A DNA stretch of 64,000 nt from Streptomyces sp. NBC_00775 (GTDB taxonomy: Bacteria > Actinomycetota > Actinomycetes > Streptomycetales > Streptomycetaceae): contig NZ_CP108938.1 of the NCBI RefSeq assembly GCF_036347135.1, positions 1,550,001 to 1,614,000 on the forward strand, in the 5' to 3' direction. The notes under the pieces were generated by a model that was given only the letters and a program-made list of their open reading frames with translations, was not told where the DNA came from and made no database searches. Positions 16,267-24,659 of this stretch are shown piece after piece (the stretch's first letter is position 1; each line of letters starts with the position of its first letter). Made by a program: the position numbers and the translations under genes.

Positions 16267-17780
16267 GCAGATCTTCGCTGAGCGGTTCGCCGGCCGGTTC
16301 GACGGCCGGTTCACCGCGCGGCTCGCTGAGCAGAAGGGCGCGTCTCGCCGCGCTCGCCCTCGTGCTGGGGGCGGGCGCGGCGCTGTCGTTCACGGCTCCC
16401 GCGCACGCCGATCTCCCTGGCGCCGACGCGCAGTTGACGCGGGCGCCGTACCTCTCGGACGCCACGACGACCTCCGTTCAGGTCAACTGGGCCACCACGA
16501 CGCAGAGTCGGGGTTCAGTCCGCTATGGACCGCTCGGTGACTGCGCGGCCCAGACGGCGACTTCGGCGTCTCTGGGCAGTCCGATCACCGTCGGGTCGAC
16601 CCGCGAGTACGCGAACTCGGTGACACTGACGGGGCTGAGCGCGAGCACCGGATTCTGCTACCGCGTCTACACCGCCTCGGGGACGGATCTCCTCGGCACC
16701 CTGGCCACCCCGGGCTTCACCACCCCCGACTCCGCGTCCTCGACCGCGCCCTTCACCTTCGCGGTGCTCGGAGACACCGGTGAGACCACGAACAGCGGTG
16801 TCGACGACGGCTCGGTGAACGTGAACCAGGCGAACGTGATGAGCCGGATCGGGTCGAGCGGCGCGCGCTTCGTCCTGCAGACCGGTGACAACACCCATCC
16901 GGGTACCTCGCAGACGCAGTACGGCGACCTCAACCAGACCGGCCCCGACGTGAGTTCGTGGTTCGGGCCGTCGTACTGGGCCCAGCCCGGCATGCGTATC
17001 CCGCTCATCGGCACGGTCGGCAACCACAGCATGACGGCCACCTATCTGTCCGTGTGGAGGCAGCCGGCGCTGACGGCCGCGTCGGGCGGCGTGTTCGGGA
17101 TGGTCGACTACCCGTCCTACCTCGGCTCGAACGCGATCAGCTATCCGACGACGTACTACGCGTTCACGACCGGCGGTGTCCGCTTCTACGTCCTCGACAC
17201 GGCATGGGGGAACTCCAACACCGGTTCGGCGACGGGAGGTTCGTGCGGTTCGCACTGCGCGATCTACGAGCAGGACGCGCACGCCCACTGGCAGAGCGGG
17301 TCCGCCGAGTACGCGTGGCTGAAGGCCGACCTCGCCGCGCATCCGACCGGGCCGAAGTTCGCGTTCTTCCACTTCCCGCTGCGCTCCGACAGTGCGAGCG
17401 AGCCGAGCGACACCTTCCTCGCGGACGTGGAGCAGACGTTGCTGGACGGCGGTGTCGACCTCGTCTTCAACGGCCACTCGCATCTGTACCAGCGCAACAG
17501 CGCCGGCGCGGGACGGATCGTCTCGTATGTCACGGGAGGCGGCGGCGCCGATGTGCACTCCGTGGGCGAGAACGGCTGCTCGGCGACCGACGCGTACGGG
17601 ATCGGCTGGTCGTACAGCCGTAACCGCGGCTCGGCCTGCGGCGCGGCGACCGCTCCCACGGACGACGCGCAGGTCTACCACTTCCTGAAGGTGACGGTGG
17701 ACGGCACCTCGGTGACGGTCGCGCCCACCGACTCGCTGGGGCAGACCTTCGACGTGCAGACCTACACGGTCACTCCGTGA
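16263..17780 (+). CDS. secreted metallophosphoesterase, purple-acid-phosphatase-like
   Basis: 505-residue secreted enzyme. The signal peptide spans residues ~1-49 (long basic n-region, then LAALALVLGAGAALSFTAPA, HAD). Residues ~55-155 are the Fn3-like N-terminal domain of purple acid phosphatases. The calcineurin-like core follows: FAVLGDTGE (Asp171), LQTGDNTH (208-212), TVGNHSM (252-257), FFHFPLRS and FNGHSHLYQR, which supply the two-metal site. Start ATG 16263 with AAAGGAAAGAAG upstream and an ATGA overlap with the GH99-like gene. It closes the operon; a strong bidirectional terminator follows. It releases phosphate from an unknown extracellular ester. Confidence 0.9.
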   Translation: MSRSSLSGSPAGSTAGSPRGSLSRRARLAALALVLGAGAALSFTAPAHADLPGADAQLTRAPYLSDATTTSVQVNWATTTQSRGSVRYGPLGDCAAQTATSASLGSPITVGSTREYANSVTLTGLSASTGFCYRVYTASGTDLLGTLATPGFTTPDSASSTAPFTFAVLGDTGETTNSGVDDGSVNVNQANVMSRIGSSGARFVLQTGDNTHPGTSQTQYGDLNQTGPDVSSWFGPSYWAQPGMRIPLIGTVGNHSMTATYLSVWRQPALTAASGGVFGMVDYPSYLGSNAISYPTTYYAFTTGGVRFYVLDTAWGNSNTGSATGGSCGSHCAIYEQDAHAHWQSGSAEYAWLKADLAAHPTGPKFAFFHFPLRSDSASEPSDTFLADVEQTLLDGGVDLVFNGHSHLYQRNSAGAGRIVSYVTGGGGADVHSVGENGCSATDAYGIGWSYSRNRGSACGAATAPTDDAQVYHFLKVTVDGTSVTVAPTDSLGQTFDVQTYTVTP

Positions 17781-17788
17781 CCAGCCGG

Positions 17789-17824
17789 GGGCGGGCGGCA
17801 CCCCGTCATGGACGCCGCCCGCCC
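17789..17824. terminator. bidirectional terminator between convergent genes
   Basis: Perfect 11-bp stem GGGCGGGCGGC/GCCGCCCGCCC with a 14-nt loop. It lies between the metallophosphoesterase (plus, ends 17780) and aldehyde dehydrogenase (minus, ends 17830), serving both. Confidence 0.75.
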
Positions 17825-17829
17825 TCACC

Positions 17830-19386
17830 TCACGGCATGAGGTGATAGTCCGGGAAGTTGCCGGGCAGCCGCTCCCCCGCCGGCCCCTGCGTCACCGCGC
17901 GCACCAGCAGTTCCCCACCGACGAACGCACCGCTCCACGACGCCCCGAAGCCGCCGAAGAGTTCGTCGCGGTCACCGCGGGAGCGGGGCTTGCCGTGGCC
18001 GACCTTGAACGCGCGGATCTGCGGGGCGAGCCGGTCGTACGTCGACTCGTCGTCCGTGGACAGCGTGGCGACGAGCGCGCCGTTCGACGCGTTCATCGCG
18101 GCGAGCAGCTCGGCCTCGGTGTCGACCAGGACGATGGTGTCGACCGGGCCGAAGGGCTCCGCGTGGTGCAGCGGTGAGGACGGCGGCGGATTGAGGATCG
18201 TGACGGGCTGGACGTACGCCGCCGTGTCCTGTCCGGGCAGGAAGCGTGCGTCGGACAGCTTGCCGCGGTGCAGCGGGACGGCGCCCCGGTCGATGGCCTC
18301 GGCGACCTGGTCGTGCAGCTCCTTGGCCTTGGCCGCGTTGATGACAGGGCCGAAGTCCAGCACGGGGTACGGGTCGTCGGGGTGCTCGACCGCGAGCGGG
18401 TGACCGACCCGCAGGGTGCGGACGGCCGGCAGGTACGCGGCGAGGAACTCGTCGAACAGCTCACGCTGGACGACGAAGCGCGGATAGGCCGTGCAGCGCT
18501 GCTTGCCGTAGTCGAAGAGCTTGGGGATGACCGCCGTGAGCGCGTCCCAGTCCGTGTGGTTCCAGATGCCCCAGGTGTTGAGTCCCTCCTGTTCGAGTAC
18601 ATGCCGCTTGCCGAGGTCGGCGACGGCGGTGGCCACCGCGGCGCCCGTGTCCCGGCCGCCGACGAACGAGACGCAGCCGATCTCGGGGGCGCGGACGAGC
18701 GCCTGCGAGAGCTCGCGGCCGCTGCCGCTGACGAGGGTGACGGGGATCCCTTCGCGCGCGGCGAGCGCGGCGGCCAGGGTGAGGCAGGCGACACCGCCGT
18801 CGGTCGGGGTCTTGGCGATGACCGCGTTGCCTGCCAATGCCTGTACCAGCATGGCGTGAACGAGCACGCTCATCGGGTAGTTCCAGCTCGCGATGTTGGA
18901 CACGGGTCCGTCGAGCGGAGCCCGGCCGTCCACCATGGACTCGATGCCGTCGACGTACCAGCGCACGCCGTCGATCGCCCGGTCCACATCGGCCTGCGCG
19001 AGCCTCCAGGGCTTGCCGATCTCCCAGACCAGAAGGAGGGCGAGCAGTTCGCGGTACTCGGTGAGGGCGTCGAGGGTGGCCGCCACGCGGGCACGGCGTT
19101 CCGCGAGCGGCACATGGCGCCAGGCGCGGTGCTGGTCGAGCGAGGCGCGCACGGCCTGCTGGGCGGTGGCGCCGTCCAGCCGCGGCGGGCCCGCGATGGG
19201 GCTGCCGTCGACGGGGCTGGTGGCGGGCAGCGCCCGGCCGTCCGCCTGCCAGGCGGCGCCCCAGAGGTTGAGGACACGGTCGTCACGGAACGCCTCGGGG
19301 GCGACGGTGAGGCACCGCTGCCAGGCGTCGGTCCAGGAGGTACCGGACTTCACGACGAGGTGGGTGGGGTTGAGGGTGGTGGTCAT
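17830..19386 (-). CDS. aldehyde dehydrogenase family protein
   Basis: 518-residue NAD(P)-dependent aldehyde dehydrogenase. Visible features are the nucleotide-binding helix region (NYPMSVLVHAMLVQALAGNA, VIAKTP), the catalytic Glu in LEQEGLN and the nucleophilic Cys in KQRCTAYPRF. It also has the PFGPVDTIVLVD strand. It oxidises an aldehyde to an acid or acyl-CoA. The substrate is not clear; sequence around the catalytic Glu (EQEGLNTWGIW) departs from the usual ELGG-x-P/S. It lies on the same strand as sucD-sucC, 150 nt downstream, so it may be co-transcribed and feed the same CoA/dicarboxylate pool. ATG 19386 has GGAGA upstream; the frame opens to 19530 but the extra residues are not family-like. 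Confidence 0.88.
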   Translation of the reverse strand: MTTTLNPTHLVVKSGTSWTDAWQRCLTVAPEAFRDDRVLNLWGAAWQADGRALPATSPVDGSPIAGPPRLDGATAQQAVRASLDQHRAWRHVPLAERRARVAATLDALTEYRELLALLLVWEIGKPWRLAQADVDRAIDGVRWYVDGIESMVDGRAPLDGPVSNIASWNYPMSVLVHAMLVQALAGNAVIAKTPTDGGVACLTLAAALAAREGIPVTLVSGSGRELSQALVRAPEIGCVSFVGGRDTGAAVATAVADLGKRHVLEQEGLNTWGIWNHTDWDALTAVIPKLFDYGKQRCTAYPRFVVQRELFDEFLAAYLPAVRTLRVGHPLAVEHPDDPYPVLDFGPVINAAKAKELHDQVAEAIDRGAVPLHRGKLSDARFLPGQDTAAYVQPVTILNPPPSSPLHHAEPFGPVDTIVLVDTEAELLAAMNASNGALVATLSTDDESTYDRLAPQIRAFKVGHGKPRSRGDRDELFGGFGASWSGAFVGGELLVRAVTQGPAGERLPGNFPDYHLMP

Positions 19387-19536
19387 TCGGTGTCTCCGCT
19401 CTCGGTGCACAGTCGGGGGCGGGGGGCCTGGCAGCTGCCGAACCGCAGGATGCGCGGGCCCGCGCGAGCAGTGGTCGCGTCGCGTACGTAAGGGGGAAGG
19501 TAGTGAGGCCGCCTTGTTTCCGGCAGTCACCTCGCA

Positions 19537-20469
19537 TTAACTATGAGTGACGTCACGCTCCGTTTCCAGCTGGGCCAGCACCAGCCGCGCCGTCTCGCTC
19601 GGTGTGCCGCCCACGCGCACCCCGACCGCCTCCAGGGCCTTCTGCTTCGCCTGGGCGGTGCCCGACGAGCCGGAGACGATGGCGCCCGCGTGTCCCATGG
19701 TCTTGCCCTCGGGCGCGGTGAATCCGGCGATGTAGCCGACGACGGGCTTGGTGACGTGGTCGCGGATGAACACGGCCGCCCGCTCCTCGGCGTCGCCGCC
19801 GATCTCCCCGATGAGAACGATCAGTTCGGTGTCGGGGTCGTCCTGGAAGGCTGCCAGGCAGTCGATGTGGGTGGTGCCGACGACGGGGTCACCACCGATG
19901 CCTACGCATGTCGAGAAGCCGATGTCACGAAGTTCGTACATGAGTTGGTAGGTGAGCGTGCCGGACTTGGACACCAGGCCGATGCGTCCCGGCTTGGTGA
20001 TGTCGGCGGGGATGATGCCCGCGTTCGACTGGCCCGGGGTGATCAGGCCCGGGCAGTTGGGGCCGATGATCCGGGTGCCCTTCGAGGCGGCGTACGCGTG
20101 GAAGGCGACGGAGTCGTGGACGGGGATGCCCTCGGTGATGACGACGGCGAGTTCGATGCCCGCGTCGACGGCCTCCATCACGGCCGCTCTGGCGAAGGCG
20201 GGCGGCACGAAGACGACGCTCACGTCCGCGCCGGTCGCCGCCATGCCTTCGCGCACCGATCCGAAGACGGGCACGGCGATGGGGGCACCTCCCCGGCCGG
20301 TCAGGCTCTGGGGGACGTCGAAGCCGACGGTCTGGCCCGCCTTGCGTGGGTTGACGCCGCCGACGACGTCCGTGCCGGCCGCCAGCATGCGCCGGGTGTG
20401 CTTCATACCCTCGCCGCCGGTCATGCCCTGGACGAGGACCTTGGACTTCTGGGTGAGAAAGATGGCCAT
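19537..20469 (-). CDS. sucD: succinate-CoA ligase alpha subunit
   Basis: 310-residue alpha subunit of succinyl-CoA synthetase. Features: N-terminal CoA-binding Rossmann domain ([19 protein letters not shown]), the [13 protein letters not shown] loop, the [12 protein letters not shown] strand and the phosphohistidine region [13 protein letters not shown]. With the beta subunit it interconverts succinate, CoA and ATP with succinyl-CoA. The beta gene sucC lies 11 nt upstream, so the two are one operon. Streptomyces usually have a separate housekeeping sucCD, so this pair next to the CoA-transferase gene is probably an extra, pathway-specific copy. A malate-CoA-ligase-like or other acyl specificity cannot be excluded. 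Confidence 0.92.
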   Translation of the reverse strand: MAIFLTQKSKVLVQGMTGGEGMKHTRRMLAAGTDVVGGVNPRKAGQTVGFDVPQSLTGRGGAPIAVPVFGSVREGMAATGADVSVVFVPPAFARAAVMEAVDAGIELAVVITEGIPVHDSVAFHAYAASKGTRIIGPNCPGLITPGQSNAGIIPADITKPGRIGLVSKSGTLTYQLMYELRDIGFSTCVGIGGDPVVGTTHIDCLAAFQDDPDTELIVLIGEIGGDAEERAAVFIRDHVTKPVVGYIAGFTAPEGKTMGHAGAIVSGSSGTAQAKQKALEAVGVRVGGTPSETARLVLAQLETERDVTHS

Positions 20470-20480
20470 GCCCCGCTCCT

Positions 20481-21611
20481 TCAGCTGGTGTTGGCGAGTT
20501 GGGCGGCGCGGCGGGCGGCGTCGTCCATGGTGGTGGCCTGCTGGACGAGAGGGTGCGCGCGGTCGTCGAGCACGGCGCGGCCGCGCACGGCGTTGTTGCC
20601 GTCGAGGCGGACCACCAGCGGCTTGGTCAGCCGCACGGTCTCCAGGGCCTGCACGATGCCGTCGGCGACCGCGTCGCAGGCGGTGATGCCGCCGAAGACG
20701 TTGACGAAGACCGACTTCACGGCCGGGTCGGAGAGGATGACCGAGAGGCCGTCGGCCATGATCTGGGCGGAGGCGCCGCCGCCGATGTCGAGGAAGTTGG
20801 CGGGCCGGGCGCCGCAGCCGGCGACCACGTCGAGCGTCGACATGACCAGGCCCGCGCCGTTTCCGATGATGCCGACCTCGCCGTCCAGCTTGACGTAGTT
20901 GAGGCCCTTGGCGGCGGCCAGCGCCTCCAGCGGATCGTCGTGCGCGGCGTCCTGTTCACCCCAACGCGCCTGTCGGAAGCGGGCGTTGTCGTCAAGGGTG
21001 ACCTTGCCGTCCAGGGCGAGGATCTGCCCCTGGGCGGTGCGGACGAGCGGGTTGACCTCGACGAGGACGGCATCCTCGCGCGTCAGTACCTCCCAGAGCC
21101 GCACCAGGACGTCGACGGTCTGCTGCGGCAGCCCGGCCGCCTCGGCGATCTCGGTCGCCTTCGCCGAGGTGACGCCCTGCGCCGGGTCGATGTGAACGCG
21201 TGCCACCGCCTCCGGCCGCGTCGCGGCCACCTCCTCGATGTCCATGCCGCCCTCGGCCGAGGCGATCGCGAGGAAGCGTCCGGCGGCGCGGTCGAGCACG
21301 TACGAGACGTAGAACTCGCTGTCGATGTCGACGGGCTGAGCCAGCATCACCTTGCGGACCTTGTGGCCCTTGATGTCCATGCCGAGGATCTGCCGTGCCG
21401 TGAGCTCGGCGGCGGCCGGGTCAGCGGCAAGCCTCACGCCGCCCGCCTTGCCGCGCCCACCCGTCTTGACCTGGGCCTTCACGACGACGCGTCCCCCAAG
21501 CCTGCGGGCGATCTCCCGCGCTTCCTTGGGCGAGTCCGTGACCTCGGCCCGCGGCACCACGATGCCGTGTTCTTCGAAGAGTCCCCGCGCCTGATGCTCG
21601 TACAGGTCCAT
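20481..21611 (-). CDS. sucC: ADP-forming succinate-CoA ligase beta subunit
   Basis: 376-residue beta subunit: ATP-grasp domain ([41 protein letters not shown]) and C-terminal ligase-CoA flavodoxin-like domain ([34 protein letters not shown]). It starts at ATG 21611 and is divergent from frc at 21778. The shared 166-nt region carries a perfect inverted repeat. The 11-nt gap to sucD shows translational proximity. Functionally it makes or uses succinyl-CoA, a CoA donor for CoA-transferases such as the divergent gene product. Confidence 0.93.
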   Translation of the reverse strand: MDLYEHQARGLFEEHGIVVPRAEVTDSPKEAREIARRLGGRVVVKAQVKTGGRGKAGGVRLAADPAAAELTARQILGMDIKGHKVRKVMLAQPVDIDSEFYVSYVLDRAAGRFLAIASAEGGMDIEEVAATRPEAVARVHIDPAQGVTSAKATEIAEAAGLPQQTVDVLVRLWEVLTREDAVLVEVNPLVRTAQGQILALDGKVTLDDNARFRQARWGEQDAAHDDPLEALAAAKGLNYVKLDGEVGIIGNGAGLVMSTLDVVAGCGARPANFLDIGGGASAQIMADGLSVILSDPAVKSVFVNVFGGITACDAVADGIVQALETVRLTKPLVVRLDGNNAVRGRAVLDDRAHPLVQQATTMDDAARRAAQLANTS

Positions 21612-21682
21612 GATTCGGCTCCTGTCTTAAAAGTGCTGCACGACCCCTGGACATCACCCATCGGATGCGGGATAACAATCTT

Positions 21683-21706
21683 CATACAGTATCCGTCGAC
21701 TGTATG
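21683..21706. promoter_or_regulatory. inverted repeat operator between sucC and frc
   Basis: CATACAGT-N8-ACTGTATG: a perfect 8-bp inverted repeat with 8-nt spacer, placed between divergent sucC (start 21611) and frc (start 21778). It overlaps likely promoter elements (for example GATAACAAT at about 21671 and TATGCAAT at 21703). The size and symmetry suit a GntR-type or other dimeric repressor that could control both directions. No regulator gene is adjacent. Confidence 0.55.
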
Positions 21707-21777
21707 CAATGTGCCGGACGTGGCCCGGGAGTGGCGACGCCAGGGTGGCTCGAAGCAACGGACAAGTGAGGTGACCT

Positions 21778-23010
21778 GTGACGACCAAGGCTCTCGAAGG
21801 CATCCGCGTCCTCGACATGACACACGTCCAGTCCGGTCCCTCGGCGACCCAACTCCTCGCCTGGCTCGGCGCGGACGTCATCAAGCTGGAGGCGCCGGCC
21901 GGCGACATCACCCGCAAGCAGCTGCGGGACCTGCCCGGCGTCGACTCCCTCTACTTCACGATGCTCAACAGCAACAAGCGCAGCATCACCCTCAACACCA
22001 AGACCGAACGCGGCAAGGACATCCTCACCGAACTGATCCGCCGCTCCGACGTCATGGTCGAGAACTTCGGACCCGGCGCCATCGACCGCATGGGGTTCAC
22101 CTGGGACCGCATCCGCGAGATCAACCCCCGTATCGTCTACGCCTCCATCAAGGGCTTCGGCGAAGGCCCGTACACCGACTTCAAGGCGTACGAGGTCGTC
22201 GCGCAGGCCATGGGCGGGTCGATGTCGACCACCGGCTTCGAGGAGGGGCCACCGCTGGCGACGGGGGCCCAGATCGGTGACTCGGGCACGGGCATTCACG
22301 CCGTGGCGGGGATTCTCGCGGCGCTGTTCCAGCGGGAGAACACCGGGCGTGGTCAGCGGGTCAATGTGGCCATGCAGCATGCTGTGCTCAACCTCTGCCG
22401 GGTGAAGCTGCGCGATCAGCAGCGACTGGCACATGGCCCACTCGCCGAATATCCCAACGAGGACTTCGGCGACGAGGTTCCCAGGTCCGGGAACGCCTCC
22501 GGCGGTGGTCAGCCCGGCTGGGCGATCAGGTGCGCACCCGGCGGACCGAACGACTACGTCTACGTCATCGTCCAGCCCGTCGGCTGGAAGCCCCTCAGCG
22601 AACTCATCGGCCGGCCCGAGCTGGCCGATGACCCCGAGTGGGCCACCCCGGAAGCCCGGCTGCCCAAGCTGGAGAAGATGTTCCAGCTCATCGAGGAGTG
22701 GTCCTCCACCCTCCCCAAATGGCAGGTGCTGGAGCAGCTCAACTCCCACAACGTTCCGTGCGGCCCGATCCTCTCCACCAAGGAGATCATCGAGGACGAG
22801 TCGCTGATCGCCAACGAGATGGTCGTGAAGGTGGCGCACCCCGAGCGGGGCGAGTTCGTGACCGTGGGCAGCCCGCTGAAGCTCTCCGACTCCCCCGTGG
22901 ATGTGACCAGTTCGCCGCTGCTCGGCGAGCACAACGAAGAGGTCTACATCGGCGAGCTCGGCCTCGGGGACGAGGAACTCCGCCTCCTCAAGTCGAGCGG
23001 GGTGATCTGA
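21778..23010 (+). CDS. frc: formyl-CoA transferase-like CoA-transferase (family III)
   Basis: 410-residue class III CoA-transferase, length typical for formyl-CoA:oxalate CoA-transferase (~428). Features: [47 protein letters not shown], and the catalytic Asp168 in QIGDSGTG (Asp169 in the Oxalobacter enzyme). It moves CoA between formyl- or succinyl-CoA and oxalate. The GTG start at 21778 has GAGGTGA five bases upstream. A 46-aa ORF and two OFA-type oxalate/formate transporters follow. Oxalyl-CoA decarboxylase, the usual partner, is not in the window, so other carboxylate specificity remains possible. Confidence 0.85.
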   Translation: MTTKALEGIRVLDMTHVQSGPSATQLLAWLGADVIKLEAPAGDITRKQLRDLPGVDSLYFTMLNSNKRSITLNTKTERGKDILTELIRRSDVMVENFGPGAIDRMGFTWDRIREINPRIVYASIKGFGEGPYTDFKAYEVVAQAMGGSMSTTGFEEGPPLATGAQIGDSGTGIHAVAGILAALFQRENTGRGQRVNVAMQHAVLNLCRVKLRDQQRLAHGPLAEYPNEDFGDEVPRSGNASGGGQPGWAIRCAPGGPNDYVYVIVQPVGWKPLSELIGRPELADDPEWATPEARLPKLEKMFQLIEEWSSTLPKWQVLEQLNSHNVPCGPILSTKEIIEDESLIANEMVVKVAHPERGEFVTVGSPLKLSDSPVDVTSSPLLGEHNEEVYIGELGLGDEELRLLKSSGVI

Positions 23011-23011
23011 C

Positions 23012-23152
23012 GTGGCGGCCGAGGACCGGGCGTCCAGGGCGCGGGGGGTCGTCGCCTACCCGTACACGACCGAGAAGCCGGTGACCGTACTCGGCGCGAA
23101 GTACCGCTGGGCCCGCGCGGCAGGGCTGTTGGGGGGAGCGTTCATGACATGA
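23012..23152 (+). CDS. 46-aa hypothetical protein after frc
   Basis: Short ORF starting with GTG two bases after the frc stop (TGA-C-GTG). It encodes a basic peptide with YPYTTEKPVTVLGAKYRWAR in the middle and a small hydrophobic end GLLGGAFMT. Tight placement suggests translation coupled to frc, but coding status is inferred from position only. It does not resemble the OFA small subunit found at 48784. It may be a real small partner, or a chance ORF. Confidence 0.4.
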   Translation: MAAEDRASRARGVVAYPYTTEKPVTVLGAKYRWARAAGLLGGAFMT

Positions 23153-23270
23153 GTGTGCACGGGGGCGGCCGACGGTGCGCGTCGGCCACCCCCGGGACCC
23201 GTGAGCGCACGAAAGGCATTTGGCAGGGGGCGCTGACCAGATCTTTCGACGCAAGGGGTGCTTGAGCTAT

Positions 23271-24659
23271 ATGACAACCACCGATGTCTCCACATCCGTC
23301 CCCTATCAAGAGGTGACGGACCACAACGGCCGTGTGTATCGCGTCGGCGAGTCCGATGTCGACATCATGGGCCGCAAACGCAAATGGATGGTCTTCCTGC
23401 CCTGGGCAGGAATGCTGGGCATCAGCTCCGCCGAGTACGCGTTCACGTCGGCGGAGGACACACTCCACGAGGCTCACCTGTGGAGCAGCGGACACATCTT
23501 CTGGCTGATGGGCGTCTGGGTGTTCTTCCAGGCGGCCGTGGCCTTCCCGGCCGGGCAACTGCGGGAGAGCGGCCGCCTCCCCGCCCGTACGGCGATGCTG
23601 CTGGGTGCGCTGGGCACCCTGCTGGGCTATCTGTCACTGGCCCTTGCGCCGCATGTGATCGTCGCCTATCTCGGCTTCGGCATGTGCAGCGGCATCGGCG
23701 CCGGTCTCGTCTACGCGACCTGCGTCAACATGGTCGGCAAGTGGTATCCGGAACGCAAGGGCGGCAAGACGGGCTTCGTCAACGGCGGTTTCGCCTACGG
23801 ATCCGTGCCCTTCGTCTTCCTGTTCACCTCGTACATGGACCTGAGCAACTACAAGGGCGTCCTGGTGGCGGTCGGCCTGCTGTGCTGCTCCGTCGTCGCC
23901 GTCGCCGGCTGGTTCTTCAAGGACCCGCCGAAGGGCTGGTGGCCCGCGAACGTGGACCCCCTGAAGGCGTCGGACGACCCGAAGATCCGGCGGGCGCTGG
24001 AGAAGAACCCGCCGGCGGTGAAGCAGTACACCCCCAAGGAGGCCGCTCGTACCCCCGTGCTCTGGATGATGTGGTTCTGTCTGCTGTGCACGGCCGGGAT
24101 CAATATCTTCGGCATCGCCTTCCAGGTGCCGTTCGGCAAGGACATGGGCTTCGCCGGCGGAATCGTGGCCACGGCGATGTCCCTGAAGGCCATCGTCAAC
24201 GGCACCGGACGCGGCGTCATCGGCTGGATATCCGACCGCGTCGGCCGCCGCCACACACTGATCATCGTCTGTCTCGTGCTGGGCTCCGCCCAGTTCGGTG
24301 TGCTGGTCTCCGGCCAGATGGGCAGCATGCCGTTCTTCCTGTTCTGCTCCATGGTCTCCGGTTTCGGCGGCGGGGCGATCTTCCCGCTGTTCGCGGCCAT
24401 GACGGCGGACTACTTCGGCGAGAACCACAACGCCTCCAACTACGGAATGGTCTACAGCTCGAAGCTGATCTCCGGCCTCGTGGGATCCGGTATGGGCGCG
24501 ATCGTCGTCGACGCGTGGGACTACCACGGCGCCTTCGTGCTCGCCGGATCCGTCGGCCTGGCCTCCGCCGTGCTGGCGCTGTTCCTGAAGTCTCCGGGCC
24601 GCCCGCAGGCCCGCAGCATCGTTCCCAACCCGCAACCGCTTGGCGAGGAGATGGCGTAA
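23271..24659 (+). CDS. OFA-family MFS transporter (oxalate/formate type), copy 1
   Basis: 462-residue 12-helix transporter of the oxalate/formate antiporter family of the MFS. Features: FWLMGVWVFFQAAVAFPAG in helix 2, SGIGAGLVYATCVNMVGKWY then PERKG, GKTGFVNGGFAYGS, and the mid-loop FKDPPKGWWP. The helix 8-9 loop has GWISDRVGRRHT. The ~40-residue N-terminal extension (VTDHNGRVYRVGESDVDI) is shared with copy 2. Start ATG 23271 follows AAGGGG ~14 nt upstream. It is expected to exchange carboxylates such as oxalate and formate across the membrane, fitting its place behind frc. TAATG junction with copy 2. Confidence 0.9.
   Translation: MTTTDVSTSVPYQEVTDHNGRVYRVGESDVDIMGRKRKWMVFLPWAGMLGISSAEYAFTSAEDTLHEAHLWSSGHIFWLMGVWVFFQAAVAFPAGQLRESGRLPARTAMLLGALGTLLGYLSLALAPHVIVAYLGFGMCSGIGAGLVYATCVNMVGKWYPERKGGKTGFVNGGFAYGSVPFVFLFTSYMDLSNYKGVLVAVGLLCCSVVAVAGWFFKDPPKGWWPANVDPLKASDDPKIRRALEKNPPAVKQYTPKEAARTPVLWMMWFCLLCTAGINIFGIAFQVPFGKDMGFAGGIVATAMSLKAIVNGTGRGVIGWISDRVGRRHTLIIVCLVLGSAQFGVLVSGQMGSMPFFLFCSMVSGFGGGAIFPLFAAMTADYFGENHNASNYGMVYSSKLISGLVGSGMGAIVVDAWDYHGAFVLAGSVGLASAVLALFLKSPGRPQARSIVPNPQPLGEEMA

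Noticed and set aside
23258..24658. Upstream extension of the second OFA transporter frame
   Set aside because: It is an out-of-frame shadow of copy 1; the TAATG start and the N-terminal match to copy 1 set the beginning at 24659.
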